Below, in pieces: positions 46,857 through 56,147 of a stretch of 64,000 bases of DNA (positions within the stretch are counted from its first letter, which is position 1; each line of letters starts with the position of its first letter). The position numbers and the translations under genes are program-made. Source of the DNA: an uncultured Clostridia bacterium (GTDB taxonomy: Bacteria; Bacillota; Clostridia; Oscillospirales; Acutalibacteraceae); NCBI GenBank assembly GCA_947589415.1, contig CANQBP010000002.1:62001-126000 (forward strand), in the 5' to 3' direction. The notes beneath the pieces were generated by a model, which worked only from the letters and a program-made list of their open reading frames with translations, had not been told where the DNA came from and made no database searches.

Positions 46857-48860
46857 ATGGGAACTGTAAATGTATTGCCGAAGCATATAGCGGAGCTTAT
46901 TGCAGCGGGTGAGGTTATAGAAAGACCCTCTTCCGTGATAAAGGAGCTTGTCGAAAACAGTATTGATGCCGGTGCGGATTCTGTTGCCGTGGAGATACAA
47001 AGAGGCGGAATTACCTATATGCGTGTTACCGACAACGGCAGCGGAATACAGCGTGATGATGTGAAAAATGCCTTTTTGCGCCATGCAACGAGCAAGATAT
47101 GTGTGCAGGACGATTTGGACGCTATATGTACGTTGGGTTTTAGAGGTGAAGCACTTGCCTCAATATGTGCGGTTTCTAAGGTCGAGGTTATTACTAAAAA
47201 CAGCGGCGAGCAGGACGGTACACGCTATGTTATAGAGGGCGGAGAGGAAAAATCCTTTGATATAATCGGCTGCCCGCAGGGTACTACAATGATTATAAGG
47301 GATATTTTTTATAATGTGCCCGCAAGAATGAAATTCCTTAAAAAAGATGCCTCCGAGGGAAGTGCGATTTATGTTTTGCTTGAAAGAATGGCATTGTCAC
47401 ACCCGGAGATATCTTTCACGTTTATTCGTGACGGTAAGCTGATTATGAAAACACAAGGCGACGGAAATCTTGAAAATGCAATATTTCAGGTATTCGGAAA
47501 GGATTTTTGTGAGGGACTTATACCCGTATCGTATAACAGAAATAATATTACCGTCAGCGGTTATATTACTAAGCCGACATCTTCCGTGAAAGCTAACAGA
47601 ACGATGCAGATGTTCTATATAAACGGGCGTTACGTCCGTTCAAAAACTGCTGCGGCAGCACTTGAACAGGCTTATAAGGGAAGTATTATGGCAGGTAAAT
47701 ATCCGTCATGTGTTTTGATGTTAAGTATGAACTGCTCTATGCTTGACGTGAATGTTCACCCGGCAAAACTCGAAGTGCGTTTTACAAATGAACGCCCTGT
47801 TTTTGACAGTGTATATTATGCTGTCAAAAATGCAATAATGAACTTTGATACAAGAAATGTAATAAAAAAGTCGGATGAAATACGGGTGAAAAATCCCGAA
47901 CTGCTTATACCTCCCACGGATAAGGCGGCGCAGCTTAATTTTTATACGTCTAAAAGTGTGGGGGGAAATAACGGTACTTTGAACCGTTATGATGACAATG
48001 ACGAACCAGTTATAGTCGTTCCGAGGGTTTCAAATAACGATTATGCAATTCTTACCGATGAACCGGACAATGTTCCTGCCGATGTGTCGGACGAAAAGAC
48101 CGACTATGCTCGTGATTTTAATGATACGGGAATAAAAAGTCGTGAAATGACCGAAAGAAAAGAAATTTCCGTTGAAACGCAGAGCGAAAACGATCAAGAG
48201 GAAATTGTATTAAATTTTAATACCGATCAAATTAAATCGGAGGAGAAAGATATCCCCGTCACGGAAACCGAACAGGATATGATGCCGGCAGCGATAAAAT
48301 TTATCGGTGAAGTGTTCGACACATACATAATTCTTGAATACGACAGCGACAGGATAATGTTCATAGATAAACACGCGGCCCATGAAAGGCTTATATATGA
48401 AAAACTGAAAAAAGAGGACAGGGGTAAGAATACCCAGTTTCTCCTTTCTCCCGTATCACTGACCCTTGATGCGGAGGAATGTCAGATTCTGCTCGAAAAC
48501 AAGGATATGCTTTCAGATGTCGGTTTTGAGGCGGACGGGTTTGGGGAAAATACCGTGCTGATACGTTCCGCACCGGTTATGCTCCAAAATGAGGATATAA
48601 CAGAGTCATTTTGTGAAATTGCCGATTATCTTTGTAAACATAAAAAGATGAAGATATCCGAAAAAATGGAATGGATATATGCAAATACGGCTTGTCGGGC
48701 TGCCGTTAAGGCAGGAAATATAAACAGCAGGGAAGAACTCATTGAACTTGTACGCAGGCTTGAGGAAAATCCCGATGTAAGGTATTGTCCGCACGGGCGG
48801 CCGATCTATTTTTTTGTTACAAAAAAGGAAATTGAAAAATCTTTTGGCAGAATACAGTAA
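46857..48860 (+). CDS. mutL: DNA mismatch repair protein MutL
   Basis: A 667-residue GHKL ATPase with ELVENSIDAGAD, DNGSGI and GFRGEALASI in the N-terminal half. The C-terminal half carries DKHAAHERLIYE, fitting the metal-dependent nicking motif D-x-HA-x2-E-x4-E, plus ACRAAVKAG and CPHGRP. It is therefore an endonuclease-type MutL, as expected in bacteria lacking MutH. A variable acidic linker joins the halves. Confidence 0.97.
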   Translation: MGTVNVLPKHIAELIAAGEVIERPSSVIKELVENSIDAGADSVAVEIQRGGITYMRVTDNGSGIQRDDVKNAFLRHATSKICVQDDLDAICTLGFRGEALASICAVSKVEVITKNSGEQDGTRYVIEGGEEKSFDIIGCPQGTTMIIRDIFYNVPARMKFLKKDASEGSAIYVLLERMALSHPEISFTFIRDGKLIMKTQGDGNLENAIFQVFGKDFCEGLIPVSYNRNNITVSGYITKPTSSVKANRTMQMFYINGRYVRSKTAAAALEQAYKGSIMAGKYPSCVLMLSMNCSMLDVNVHPAKLEVRFTNERPVFDSVYYAVKNAIMNFDTRNVIKKSDEIRVKNPELLIPPTDKAAQLNFYTSKSVGGNNGTLNRYDDNDEPVIVVPRVSNNDYAILTDEPDNVPADVSDEKTDYARDFNDTGIKSREMTERKEISVETQSENDQEEIVLNFNTDQIKSEEKDIPVTETEQDMMPAAIKFIGEVFDTYIILEYDSDRIMFIDKHAAHERLIYEKLKKEDRGKNTQFLLSPVSLTLDAEECQILLENKDMLSDVGFEADGFGENTVLIRSAPVMLQNEDITESFCEIADYLCKHKKMKISEKMEWIYANTACRAAVKAGNINSREELIELVRRLEENPDVRYCPHGRPIYFFVTKKEIEKSFGRIQ

Positions 48861-48970
48861 GATAAAACATTATTTTTGTATAATTTTATATGATAAATCA
48901 TTATAGCAAATGTTGATTTAGGTGTTAAAATCTGATATTATAAAAGTATTAAATTTGAGGAGTGAGCTTT

Positions 48971-49678
48971 ATGTCTGATACAGAAGCTAAGGATAAGGTA
49001 GATATAATTAACGGGGAAGAAGCAGCCATAACAAATTCAAGGCTTACTCCAAAGGAGCAGATCGAGTTTCTGGAGCGTAAGCTCGAACAGGCAGAGCTTG
49101 AGGCAACCGATAAGGGTATTGCGCTTATTGAGATGACTGCCGCAAGGAATGCACTCTATAAATCACTTCAAGATGCGCAAATGCGTCTTGCGGAGGCTTT
49201 AGGTCAGCGTGAGAATGATATAGAGGCATATCAAAAGGAGCTTGATATACGACTAAGCGAAAAAAGACAGTTGCAGGAGCAGTATGACGCACTTGTAATA
49301 AAAGCTAAAAGATATGATGAACTTCAGGAAAGTATTGTTAAAATAAAGCTGAAAGCCGAAGTCAGAGCGCACGATGTTATAGATGAGGCGCAGGAAAAGG
49401 CTATGGACACGATCATGCTTATTGAGAATATAGAGAAAGAAATACAGTTATTTAAAGATGATCTTGTATATCTCAGGCGTGATATAAAAATAGGTACGGT
49501 AACGCTTGACGACAGATTGGAAAATATATATCTGCGGCTTTGCAGAAATCTTGACAGGCTTACGGAAATAAAAGAGGATTTTTATATAAAAAATTCTCTC
49601 CCGCTTAACGAACCGATATCGGTTGCACAAGGAAATGCACCCGTTATAAAATATCCCGAGCCGGAAGCTCAAGAATAA
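48971..49678 (+). CDS. Coiled-coil protein, unrecognised
   Basis: A 235-residue soluble protein that is mostly long helix. A Lys/Glu/Gln-rich coiled coil spans about residues 25-195 (LEQAELEATDKG, ELDIRLSEKRQLQEQYD), flanked by short disordered ends; there is no membrane helix. It looks like a structural or DivIVA/GpsB-like adaptor, but I see no DivIVA N-terminal signature. GGAGTGAG precedes the ATG at 48971. It lies between mutL and cwlD. Confidence 0.7.
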   Translation: MSDTEAKDKVDIINGEEAAITNSRLTPKEQIEFLERKLEQAELEATDKGIALIEMTAARNALYKSLQDAQMRLAEALGQRENDIEAYQKELDIRLSEKRQLQEQYDALVIKAKRYDELQESIVKIKLKAEVRAHDVIDEAQEKAMDTIMLIENIEKEIQLFKDDLVYLRRDIKIGTVTLDDRLENIYLRLCRNLDRLTEIKEDFYIKNSLPLNEPISVAQGNAPVIKYPEPEAQE

Positions 49679-49747
49679 GAGGATTATTACACACAACAGC
49701 TGTCGAATGTATTGTCGGGTATGCGGAAAAAAATATATTATTGCTTT

Positions 49748-49776
49748 CAGCCGAATTTTTCGGCTGACTGTTTTTT
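49748..49776 (+). terminator. Intrinsic terminator before cwlD
   Basis: CAGCCGAA/TTCGGCTG, 8-bp perfect stem with loop TTT, then TTTTTT at 49771-49776. Confidence 0.92.
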
Positions 49777-49864
49777 CTGCGGACGTACCGATATGCTTAT
49801 TTTAAAGCACCATGTAAATGTGTTATATCCTTTCGCATTATCATATATTATATGGGGTGATAAT

Positions 49865-50578
49865 GTGGAGAAGCTAAAGGTTTATTTTTACTATTCCGCC
49901 GCATTGATATGTGTGTTTCTGTTCGGGGCATTACTGTATGCCTCGGTCAATGACGAACCGGAGGTCTTGACCGTTTCCGCAAATTCCGAACCTGTTGTAG
50001 TAATAGATGCGGGACACGGCGGAGAGGACGGGGGAGCAAGCGCAAACGGAATGCTTGAAAAGGATATTAACCTTTCTATTGCACTGAAATTGAGGGATAT
50101 GCTAAAGGCTTCGGGCTATACGACGGTCATGACAAGAGAGGACGATATCTCCATATATGACAGCTCCGCATCTACGGTACACGAGAAAAAAGTATCGGAT
50201 ATGAGAAACAGAAAGGATATAATAAATAGCAACAGCAATAATATACTGATAAGCATACACCAAAATAAATTTGAACAGAGCAAGTATAGCGGTACGCAGA
50301 TATTTTATTCCAAAAATAACGGCAAAAGCGTAAAGCTCGCCGAAAATATACAGCGCTCGGTTACGGGACTTTTGCAGCCCGAAAACAAAAGAGAACTGAA
50401 ATCTGCCGACAGCTCGATATACCTGCTTAATACGGCGGAAGTACCGGCGGTAATTGTGGAATGCGGTTTTTTGTCAAATGCCGAAGAGGCTGAAAAATTA
50501 GGCTCGGAGGAGTATCAAAAACAAATGGCTTTTGCCATATTATGCGGATTTTTGGATTATGAGAAAAATGTATCGTAA
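49865..50578 (+). CDS. cwlD: N-acetylmuramoyl-L-alanine amidase, CwlD-like
   Basis: A 237-residue zinc amidase (Amidase_3). An N-terminal membrane helix (about residues 6-26) precedes the catalytic domain. VVIDAGHGGEDGGAS gives the first His, EKDINLSIAL the Glu, SIHQNKF the second His, and VIVECGFLSN the catalytic Glu. Size matches CwlD, which makes muramic lactam in the spore cortex. The start is GTG at 49865 with GGGGTGAT five bases upstream; the longer upstream frame would run through a terminator. Confidence 0.88.
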   Translation: MEKLKVYFYYSAALICVFLFGALLYASVNDEPEVLTVSANSEPVVVIDAGHGGEDGGASANGMLEKDINLSIALKLRDMLKASGYTTVMTREDDISIYDSSASTVHEKKVSDMRNRKDIINSNSNNILISIHQNKFEQSKYSGTQIFYSKNNGKSVKLAENIQRSVTGLLQPENKRELKSADSSIYLLNTAEVPAVIVECGFLSNAEEAEKLGSEEYQKQMAFAILCGFLDYEKNVS

Positions 50579-50619
50579 ATGTAATGTACGGAAAATTATG
50601 ATTTTGGAGAGGAACGAAA

Positions 50620-51999
50620 ATGGCGGATAAGATAAAAACAATGTATGTATGCTCGCAATGCGGTTACGAAAGTGCAAAGTGGTTCGGAAGGTGTCTCGGG
50701 TGCGGAGAATATAATACCGTGACCGAGGAGGTAAGGGAAACATCAAGGGGGAAAAATATTGCTTCGCCCAAAACGGTATCACAATCAAAGGCACTTCCGA
50801 TAACGGAGATAAGTACGGAGGACGAGGAAAGATATTATACGGGTTCAAAGGAACTTGACAGAGTGCTGGGCGGAGGTATAGTAAAAGGTTCGCTTGTGCT
50901 GCTCGGCGGTGATCCGGGAATAGGCAAATCCACCATATTGCTGCAAATATGTAAGCATTTGGGTAAAATACTTAAAATTTTGTATATTTCGGGCGAGGAG
51001 TCAAAAAGACAGATAAAGCTGAGGGCAGCAAGACTTGAGGTTAATTGTGAGAACTTGTATATACTTACGGAAACGAATATAGAAAACGTAAACGATCATA
51101 TACAAACCGAAAAACCCGATCTTGTTATGGTCGATTCAATTCAGACTATGAATTTCAGGGAGTTGAGTTCCTCTCCCGGAAGTGTCACGCAGGTAAGGGA
51201 ATGTACAAATATACTTATGCGTACCGCTAAATCACTTGATATTCCGTGCATAATCGTAGGTCATGTCAATAAAGACGGGGCAATAGCAGGCCCTAAGGTG
51301 CTTGAGCATATTGTTGATGCAGTACTTTATTTTGAGGGCGACAGGCAGATGTCATACCGTATCCTGCGTGCCGTTAAGAACAGATACGGCTCTACTAATG
51401 AAATCGGAGTATTTCAAATGAGTGACAGAGGACTTTCAGAAGTGGAAAACCCTTCGCTTATGCTCCTTTCGGGACGGCCGAAAAATGTGAGCGGTACGTG
51501 TGTTGCCTGTTCTATGGAGGGCAGCAGACCAATACTTGCGGAGATACAGGGGCTTGTTACAAATTCGGGCTACGGAAATGCCCGCAGAATGTCTACCGGT
51601 TTCGATTATAACAGAATGTCAATGCTCCTTGCGGTACTGGAGAAACGATGCGGATATTATTTTTCGAGTCTTGATGCTTATGTAAACGTTATAGGCGGTC
51701 TGCGTCTGGACGAACCGGCGGCAGATCTTGCGGTTGCAATAGCTCTTGTCAGCAGTCTTAAAGATATTGTCGTTTCGGAAAATCTGCTTGCTTTCGGAGA
51801 AGTCGGACTTACGGGAGAAATACGTGCCGTAAGCAATGCTGCACAGCGTGTATCGGAGGCAGCAAGGCTCGGCTTTGAAAAATGCATACTTCCTTATCAC
51901 AATCTTAAAAATATTGTGCTTCCGAAGGATATTCGGATCGAGATGATCGGTGTTCGTACAATTCAAGATGCTGTTGCCGCTCTTGTTCAACGGCACTGA
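50620..51999 (+). CDS. radA: DNA repair protein RadA
   Basis: A 459-residue RecA-like branch-migration protein. It has an N-terminal C4 zinc finger (CSQCGYESAKWFGRCLGC), Walker A GDPGIGKST, the RadA motif KNRYGSTNE, and a C-terminal Lon-like domain (LDEPAADLAVAIAL, GEVGLTGEIRAV). The last 95 bases overlap an opposite-strand gene. Confidence 0.97.
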   Translation: MADKIKTMYVCSQCGYESAKWFGRCLGCGEYNTVTEEVRETSRGKNIASPKTVSQSKALPITEISTEDEERYYTGSKELDRVLGGGIVKGSLVLLGGDPGIGKSTILLQICKHLGKILKILYISGEESKRQIKLRAARLEVNCENLYILTETNIENVNDHIQTEKPDLVMVDSIQTMNFRELSSSPGSVTQVRECTNILMRTAKSLDIPCIIVGHVNKDGAIAGPKVLEHIVDAVLYFEGDRQMSYRILRAVKNRYGSTNEIGVFQMSDRGLSEVENPSLMLLSGRPKNVSGTCVACSMEGSRPILAEIQGLVTNSGYGNARRMSTGFDYNRMSMLLAVLEKRCGYYFSSLDAYVNVIGGLRLDEPAADLAVAIALVSSLKDIVVSENLLAFGEVGLTGEIRAVSNAAQRVSEAARLGFEKCILPYHNLKNIVLPKDIRIEMIGVRTIQDAVAALVQRH

Positions 52000-52129
52000 G
52001 AAGTTCGGAGGGACGTATTCTATGCATACAGCCGCTTTCCGAACAGTTTGTCACGGCAGCGGCACATTCAAGTATGCAGTTTCCGTCACGTTGATAAATG
52101 CAATTTTCGTCACAAAATATCATACTCAT
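51905..52129 (-). CDS. Small Cys-rich protein, antisense to the radA 3' end
   Basis: A 74-residue protein starting MSMIFCDENCIYQRDGNCILE and containing CSESGCMHR. The six cysteines in the first 40 residues suggest metal binding. Similar short CxxNCIYQxDGxC proteins occur in Clostridia without known role. GGGTGAT lies before the ATG at 52129. The C-terminal third, rich in Arg/Glu/Ser, is read antisense to radA codons and may be unstructured. An inverted repeat at 52149-52188 lies just upstream. Confidence 0.6.
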   Translation of the reverse strand: MSMIFCDENCIYQRDGNCILECAAAVTNCSESGCMHRIRPSELLSAVEQERQQHLELYEHRSSRSEYPSEAQYF

Positions 52130-52148
52130 AAATATCACCCGTTGATAT

Positions 52149-52188
52149 TATCGGCATATCTTCGGAAATTTATTCTGTTATGCCGATA
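52149..52188. repeat. Inverted repeat upstream of the Cys-rich gene
   Basis: TATCGGCATA (52149-52158) and TATGCCGATA (52179-52188) are perfect 10-base complements 20 bases apart, 20 bases before the minus-strand start at 52129. It could be an operator or an mRNA hairpin. Confidence 0.6.
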
Positions 52189-52195
52189 TTATTAT

Positions 52196-52237
52196 AAAAA
52201 TTGCCGTCACACAATGCTGCGTGTGACGGCAATTTTT
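52196..52237. terminator. Bidirectional intrinsic terminator
   Basis: A 17-bp perfect stem whose core is TTGCCGTCACAC/GTGTGACGGCAA, loop of 8, with A5 and T7 ends, so it works both ways. It ends the minus-strand gene at 52246 and any radA read-through. Confidence 0.93.
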
Positions 52238-52245
52238 TTGCTGTT

Positions 52246-53409
52246 TTAACCGTTATATGTGATATTTTGTACGGAGCTGTTTTCTTCTGTATCAGCCTCT
52301 GTTTCATCATTTTCCGAATTGTCTTGTTTATCGTCATCGGATATATTATTATCAGAGGCATCGTTGTCGGCATCATCGTCAGATTCATCATCAGACTCAT
52401 CATAATCATCATCAAAAGTATCGTCGAACTCGCCGATGTCATCGTAATCTACATCGTATTCATCATAAGTATCGTCATAATCATCATTATTTGAGGTATT
52501 TATGTAAAGCGATTTGCTAAACATAGAACTGTCACTCTGATACCTGAGAAAATATAAAGGTATCACGGAACAAAGCAAAAATATCACAACGCCCGGAACT
52601 GCGCAATAGAATAACGACGACAAAAATGTTTCTACGTACGCAAATGTACTAAAATTATCCGTCAATTTCATAATCGTACAAATGATTATTGAGCCGGCGG
52701 TAAGTGCAGGTAAATGCGAGCAGCTCTTTGTCGAGGCAAGAATACCCATAACAGTCGTAAGAACGGAATTTGCGAACATGACTGACAGCAAAATTACAAA
52801 CGTTATTATATCCGCTTCGGTGCTCACATTCATTATGGAATAAATTATCGACCACATAAAGGAGGATACATTGATTATATAGGAAAGTGCGATGCAGATA
52901 TTTCTCTTTATTTTGCTTTTGCGTTCCTGTAATCTTTCCTCCTCCGATTTTCTTGTTGTATATTCGTTGATCATCTTACAGTATTTGTTCCAAGTGTACG
53001 AAATTTTATTTTTATTCTCACTGTCTGCCTTTGTTATGGCATTGGTGATACATGAATTCATTCTGTCAAACTCTTTTTCCGTACAGTCCGTCTTTGTAAA
53101 TTCATGACTTATTGCCCTGACTATTCCGAGCCAGCCTCTGTAATCTTTCGGCTTACACTCCGTGATTTTCTCATATATTCGTTCTGCCATGCGACTTTGG
53201 GCGTCTGTCTTGAGAAGTATTTCCGCATTTTTCAGTTCCGACTCGACAAATTCCTCAAGCTCATATAAAGAATTGTTTTCCGTACTCAAACCGATAGCCT
53301 GATCCTTAGAGAACCTTGAACCGCAGACTTGACATATACACCAATTATTATTTGTGTCAAGCTCAAGTTTTTTCCCGCAGGTCGTACAGATAAAGTTGAT
53401 AATTCCCAT
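52246..53409 (-). CDS. Zinc-ribbon membrane protein with acidic tail
   Basis: A 387-residue protein. An N-terminal zinc ribbon (CTTCGKKL, CICQVCGSRF) is followed by a helical domain (about residues 45-165) and four to five membrane helices (about 170-290). A very acidic Asp/Glu/Asn tail runs from about residue 310 to the end. I recognise no family. The layout (zinc ribbon, acidic stretch, membrane) recalls the RING-like protein at 30803-31837. GGAGGTG precedes the ATG. Confidence 0.7.
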   Translation of the reverse strand: MGIINFICTTCGKKLELDTNNNWCICQVCGSRFSKDQAIGLSTENNSLYELEEFVESELKNAEILLKTDAQSRMAERIYEKITECKPKDYRGWLGIVRAISHEFTKTDCTEKEFDRMNSCITNAITKADSENKNKISYTWNKYCKMINEYTTRKSEEERLQERKSKIKRNICIALSYIINVSSFMWSIIYSIMNVSTEADIITFVILLSVMFANSVLTTVMGILASTKSCSHLPALTAGSIIICTIMKLTDNFSTFAYVETFLSSLFYCAVPGVVIFLLCSVIPLYFLRYQSDSSMFSKSLYINTSNNDDYDDTYDEYDVDYDDIGEFDDTFDDDYDESDDESDDDADNDASDNNISDDDKQDNSENDETEADTEENSSVQNITYNG

Positions 53410-53513
53410 AAATTTACACCTCCGAAATTTTGATGTTTCAATTATAAATCCTATAAATTGTAAAAGTCAAGTTACAAACATGAAGTAAAAGAGTATTTTT
53501 GCCGAATGTTGTA

Positions 53514-54695
53514 TCAGGGTGCAAAAATACTTCCCTGAATTGTTTTTGAAACCTCCACCTTAACGGGTTTTTCACTTCCGTCCGTGGGGTGCATATATAC
53601 GCTTTGGACAAGCCCGACTCCGAGGTACAGACAAGCAGCCGAAGAACCTCCCGAACTGAAAAACGGCAGCGTTATGCCGACAACGGGCAGAATACCGAGT
53701 ACCATTCCCAGATTTATGGCTGCCTGCGTTATTATAAGCGAAAAAAAGCCTATACATATGTTCCGCCCCAACAGGTTACACGCCCCTCTTGAGTTTCTTA
53801 ATGTTCTGAATATAATCAGTACGAAAATCAAAAGTATAGCAACACAACCTATAAATCCCAGCTCTTCTCCGGCAACGGTAAAAATGAAGTCATTCTCCTG
53901 ATACGGAACCATATTTTTTTCAACACGAGGCCCCTCAAAAAGTCCTTTACCGTAAATGCCGCCCGAAGCTATTGATACTTTTCCCTGATATTGCTGCCAG
54001 CCGTAGGTCTGCATCATTTCGTCATCATTGGAAAATAACAGCAAAAGTCTGTTTTGTTGGTCGGCATTCATAATACGAGTCCATAAAAGCGGTGCGGCGG
54101 CAATTACCGCAACAAAAAGTGCCGCAAAGTACCGCAGCTGTACGCCTGCTGCGAATGTCATTATAAGAAACATAAACATAAAAACAAGTGCCGCCCCGTC
54201 ATCACCCTGTAAATGGATAAGACCTATCGGTATTCCGGCATGGATAATAAGTGTAAGTACGCCGGCAAAGGTATGGAGCTTATCCTTTTCGGCAAGATAG
54301 GAAAGATGTTTTGAAAAGGTTACTATAAAACATATTTTTGTAAGCTCGGAGGGTTGGAATGTTAATCCTCCGGGAAGAAGTATCCAACCGACATCATCTG
54401 TTCCCGCTATTTGTATGCCTATAAAAAATACCGCCGCCGTGAGTGCAAGTGCGACCCCGCCGATAAGCCACCAGCATTTGGCTATGAAATTATAATCCAT
54501 AAGCGAAATAATGATTGCCGCTGCGTATCCTATCCCTACTGCCATAAGTTGTGAACGGAGAAAGTTTACATCACCGCTGCGCTGCTGACTTGCGATAAGG
54601 ATACAGCCGTATATGCTTGCCGTCAAAATAATGAGCCATAGTATTACGTCCGTACGTTTGAAATAATCCGCAACAGCCGAAAAAATTCTGTTAAT
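53514..54695 (-). CDS. rodA: SEDS peptidoglycan polymerase (RodA/FtsW family), ATT start
   Basis: A 393-residue protein with about ten membrane helices. SEDS hallmarks: FQPSELTKICFIV, YQENDFIFTVAGEELGFIG, and the C-terminal LPFFSSGGSS. It polymerises glycan strands with a class B penicillin-binding protein. The first ATG/GTG/TTG in frame (TTG at 54626) would cut into membrane helix 1. Sequence coding NRIFSAVADYFKRTDVILWL lies in frame upstream back to an ATT at 54695, nine bases after GGGAGG. RodA, FtsW and SpoVE cannot be separated with certainty. Confidence 0.85.
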   Translation of the reverse strand: MNRIFSAVADYFKRTDVILWLIILTASIYGCILIASQQRSGDVNFLRSQLMAVGIGYAAAIIISLMDYNFIAKCWWLIGGVALALTAAVFFIGIQIAGTDDVGWILLPGGLTFQPSELTKICFIVTFSKHLSYLAEKDKLHTFAGVLTLIIHAGIPIGLIHLQGDDGAALVFMFMFLIMTFAAGVQLRYFAALFVAVIAAAPLLWTRIMNADQQNRLLLLFSNDDEMMQTYGWQQYQGKVSIASGGIYGKGLFEGPRVEKNMVPYQENDFIFTVAGEELGFIGCVAILLIFVLIIFRTLRNSRGACNLLGRNICIGFFSLIITQAAINLGMVLGILPVVGITLPFFSSGGSSAACLYLGVGLVQSVYMHPTDGSEKPVKVEVSKTIQGSIFAP

Positions 54696-54800
54696 AACAA
54701 ACGACCTCCCTGTTTTTGATAAATTTACAGCAATCGGTAAGCGAAACAGTCGGTTTTCGCCAAAAGACCGTTTGCAAACCGAACCGTAAAGTTTTCTTAT

Positions 54801-54829
54801 ATTATATATTTATTTTCCTGAAATTTCAA
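54801..54829 (-). promoter_or_regulatory. Promoter of the SEDS gene
   Basis: On the minus strand TTGAAA (54829-54824) and TATAAT (54806-54801), 17-base spacer. It implies a 5' leader of about 100 nt, consistent with a start near 54695. Bases 54830-55010 hold nothing else I can support. Confidence 0.72.
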
Positions 54830-55022
54830 TATTTTGCCGTTATAAAAAACATAATGGTTTTACGTTTATGAAAATAGGGGAATAGTAATTATGTGACGGT
54901 TGAAATAAACGGTTTGAAAAAAGGTGCAGATACTTAAAATTCTCCCTTGCATTAGAAATTGACGGCTGCTTATGTGAAATGATAAACATATTTATAAAGG
55001 TTAAAGAAGAAAGTGGGGGAGT

Positions 55023-55154
55023 ATGACCGAATTGCGTGATTTGATGAGATTGGAATTGTGCGCCTATGCGGTCGGGGTATTTTTTGCATTATTTGTATTA
55101 TTGGAAAAATTGCTGTTTTTTGTTACTATTGACAAATTTATTATCGTGGAGTAA
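55023..55154 (+). CDS. Small membrane protein of 43 residues
   Basis: A short frame starting MTELRDLMRLELCAYAVG, then a single hydrophobic helix (about residues 15-37: VGVFFALFVLLEKLLFF), and an Ile/Val-rich end. GGGGGAG lies five bases before the ATG, an unusually good site for a chance frame. Its last codons overlap the -35 to -10 region of the ter promoter. No homologue is known to me; it could be a small stress-membrane peptide of the downstream locus (inference). Confidence 0.5.
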   Translation: MTELRDLMRLELCAYAVGVFFALFVLLEKLLFFVTIDKFIIVE

Positions 55155-55157
55155 AAT
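55129..55157 (+). promoter_or_regulatory. Promoter of the TerD locus
   Basis: TTGACA at 55129-55134 and TAAAAT at 55152-55157, 17-base spacer. The 150-base leader to terD includes the hairpin TACAC/GTGTA (near 55164-55180) and a long-range TTCCCG/CGGGAA pairing. Confidence 0.72.
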
Positions 55158-55312
55158 GTATTTGTACACTTGAGGTGTATATCAGCTGTTCCCGAATACA
55201 TAATAACCTTTGTGCGGCAGACAAAATATGTTGTTTGAGGTTGTGTTTGAACGGGAATGAAAATGTATGCGGTCAGTCTATACTACTGCTTTGAATTGAG
55301 GAGGAAGAAAAC

Positions 55313-55921
55313 ATGAGCATAAGTTTGCAAAAAGGTCAGAAAATTAACCTTACCAAAAACGGAGGTCAGGGACTCAGAAAGGTCATGGTAGGACTCGGCT
55401 GGGACGAGGTGCAGAAAAAAAGACGGCTATTCTCAAAACAGGAGGAAGAGGATATTGACTGCGATGCATCTGCTATCTTATGCGGGGCTAACGGAAAAAT
55501 AATTCCCGGAAATGTGGAAAGCCATTGTGTTTACTTCGGAAATCTTACGCATAGCAGTGGTGCAATAGTTCATCAGGGCGATAATCTTACCGGTGCGGGT
55601 GAGGGTGATGACGAGCAGATAATGGTAAATCTTCCGCAAGTGCCGTTGAACATAGCAAAAATAGTGTTTGTTGTCAATATATATGATGCCTCTGTAAGAC
55701 ATCAGCATTTCGGAATGATAAAAAATGCGTTTATCCGTCTTGTGGATCTCGACACCAATACAGAGATATGCCGCTATGATTTGTCGAGTAATTATGATAA
55801 TATGACGGGACTTGTTGTCGGGGAAATTTACAGAAGAGATAACGAATGGAAATTCAGTGCAATAGGTCAGCCGGTACGTGAGGCAAGCAGACTTCAAAAC
55901 CTTATTCAGTTATATATATAA
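55313..55921 (+). CDS. terD: TerD-family protein, first copy
   Basis: A 202-residue TerD-domain protein beginning MSISLQKGQKINLTKN. The calcium-binding signature is IDCDASAILCG with GDNLTGAGEGDDEQ, and the end matches the family (VVGEIYRR-EWKFSAIG). It has an insertion of charged residues (about 33-47) relative to typical TerD. TerD proteins bind Ca2+ and belong to tellurite/stress response loci. GAGGAGG precedes the ATG. Confidence 0.95.
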   Translation: MSISLQKGQKINLTKNGGQGLRKVMVGLGWDEVQKKRRLFSKQEEEDIDCDASAILCGANGKIIPGNVESHCVYFGNLTHSSGAIVHQGDNLTGAGEGDDEQIMVNLPQVPLNIAKIVFVVNIYDASVRHQHFGMIKNAFIRLVDLDTNTEICRYDLSSNYDNMTGLVVGEIYRRDNEWKFSAIGQPVREASRLQNLIQLYI

Positions 55922-56147
55922 CATCTGCATTAAGTTTTCTGCCGAATAATCTGCGAATATAAAATGTGAGATTACATCGGAAACGTGAGCCGACGATACC
56001 GACTGCCCGTTTTTTGAAAATTAAAACGAGAGTTTCGGCTTTTTCGGCTTGTGGGAAATATATCGGTATTTTCCGTATAATATACGGCAAATGTTATGTT
56101 CCCGATTTACGGGAAAAATTTAATATTTTAACAGGGAGGATAAAATT

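Noticed and set aside
49712-49864. An upstream extension of cwlD
   Set aside because: It crosses an intrinsic terminator at 49748-49776 and has no ribosome-binding site.
52201-52494. A hydrophobic plus-strand frame rich in Ile
   Set aside because: It is the antisense of the Asp-rich tail codons of the minus-strand gene and overlaps a terminator.
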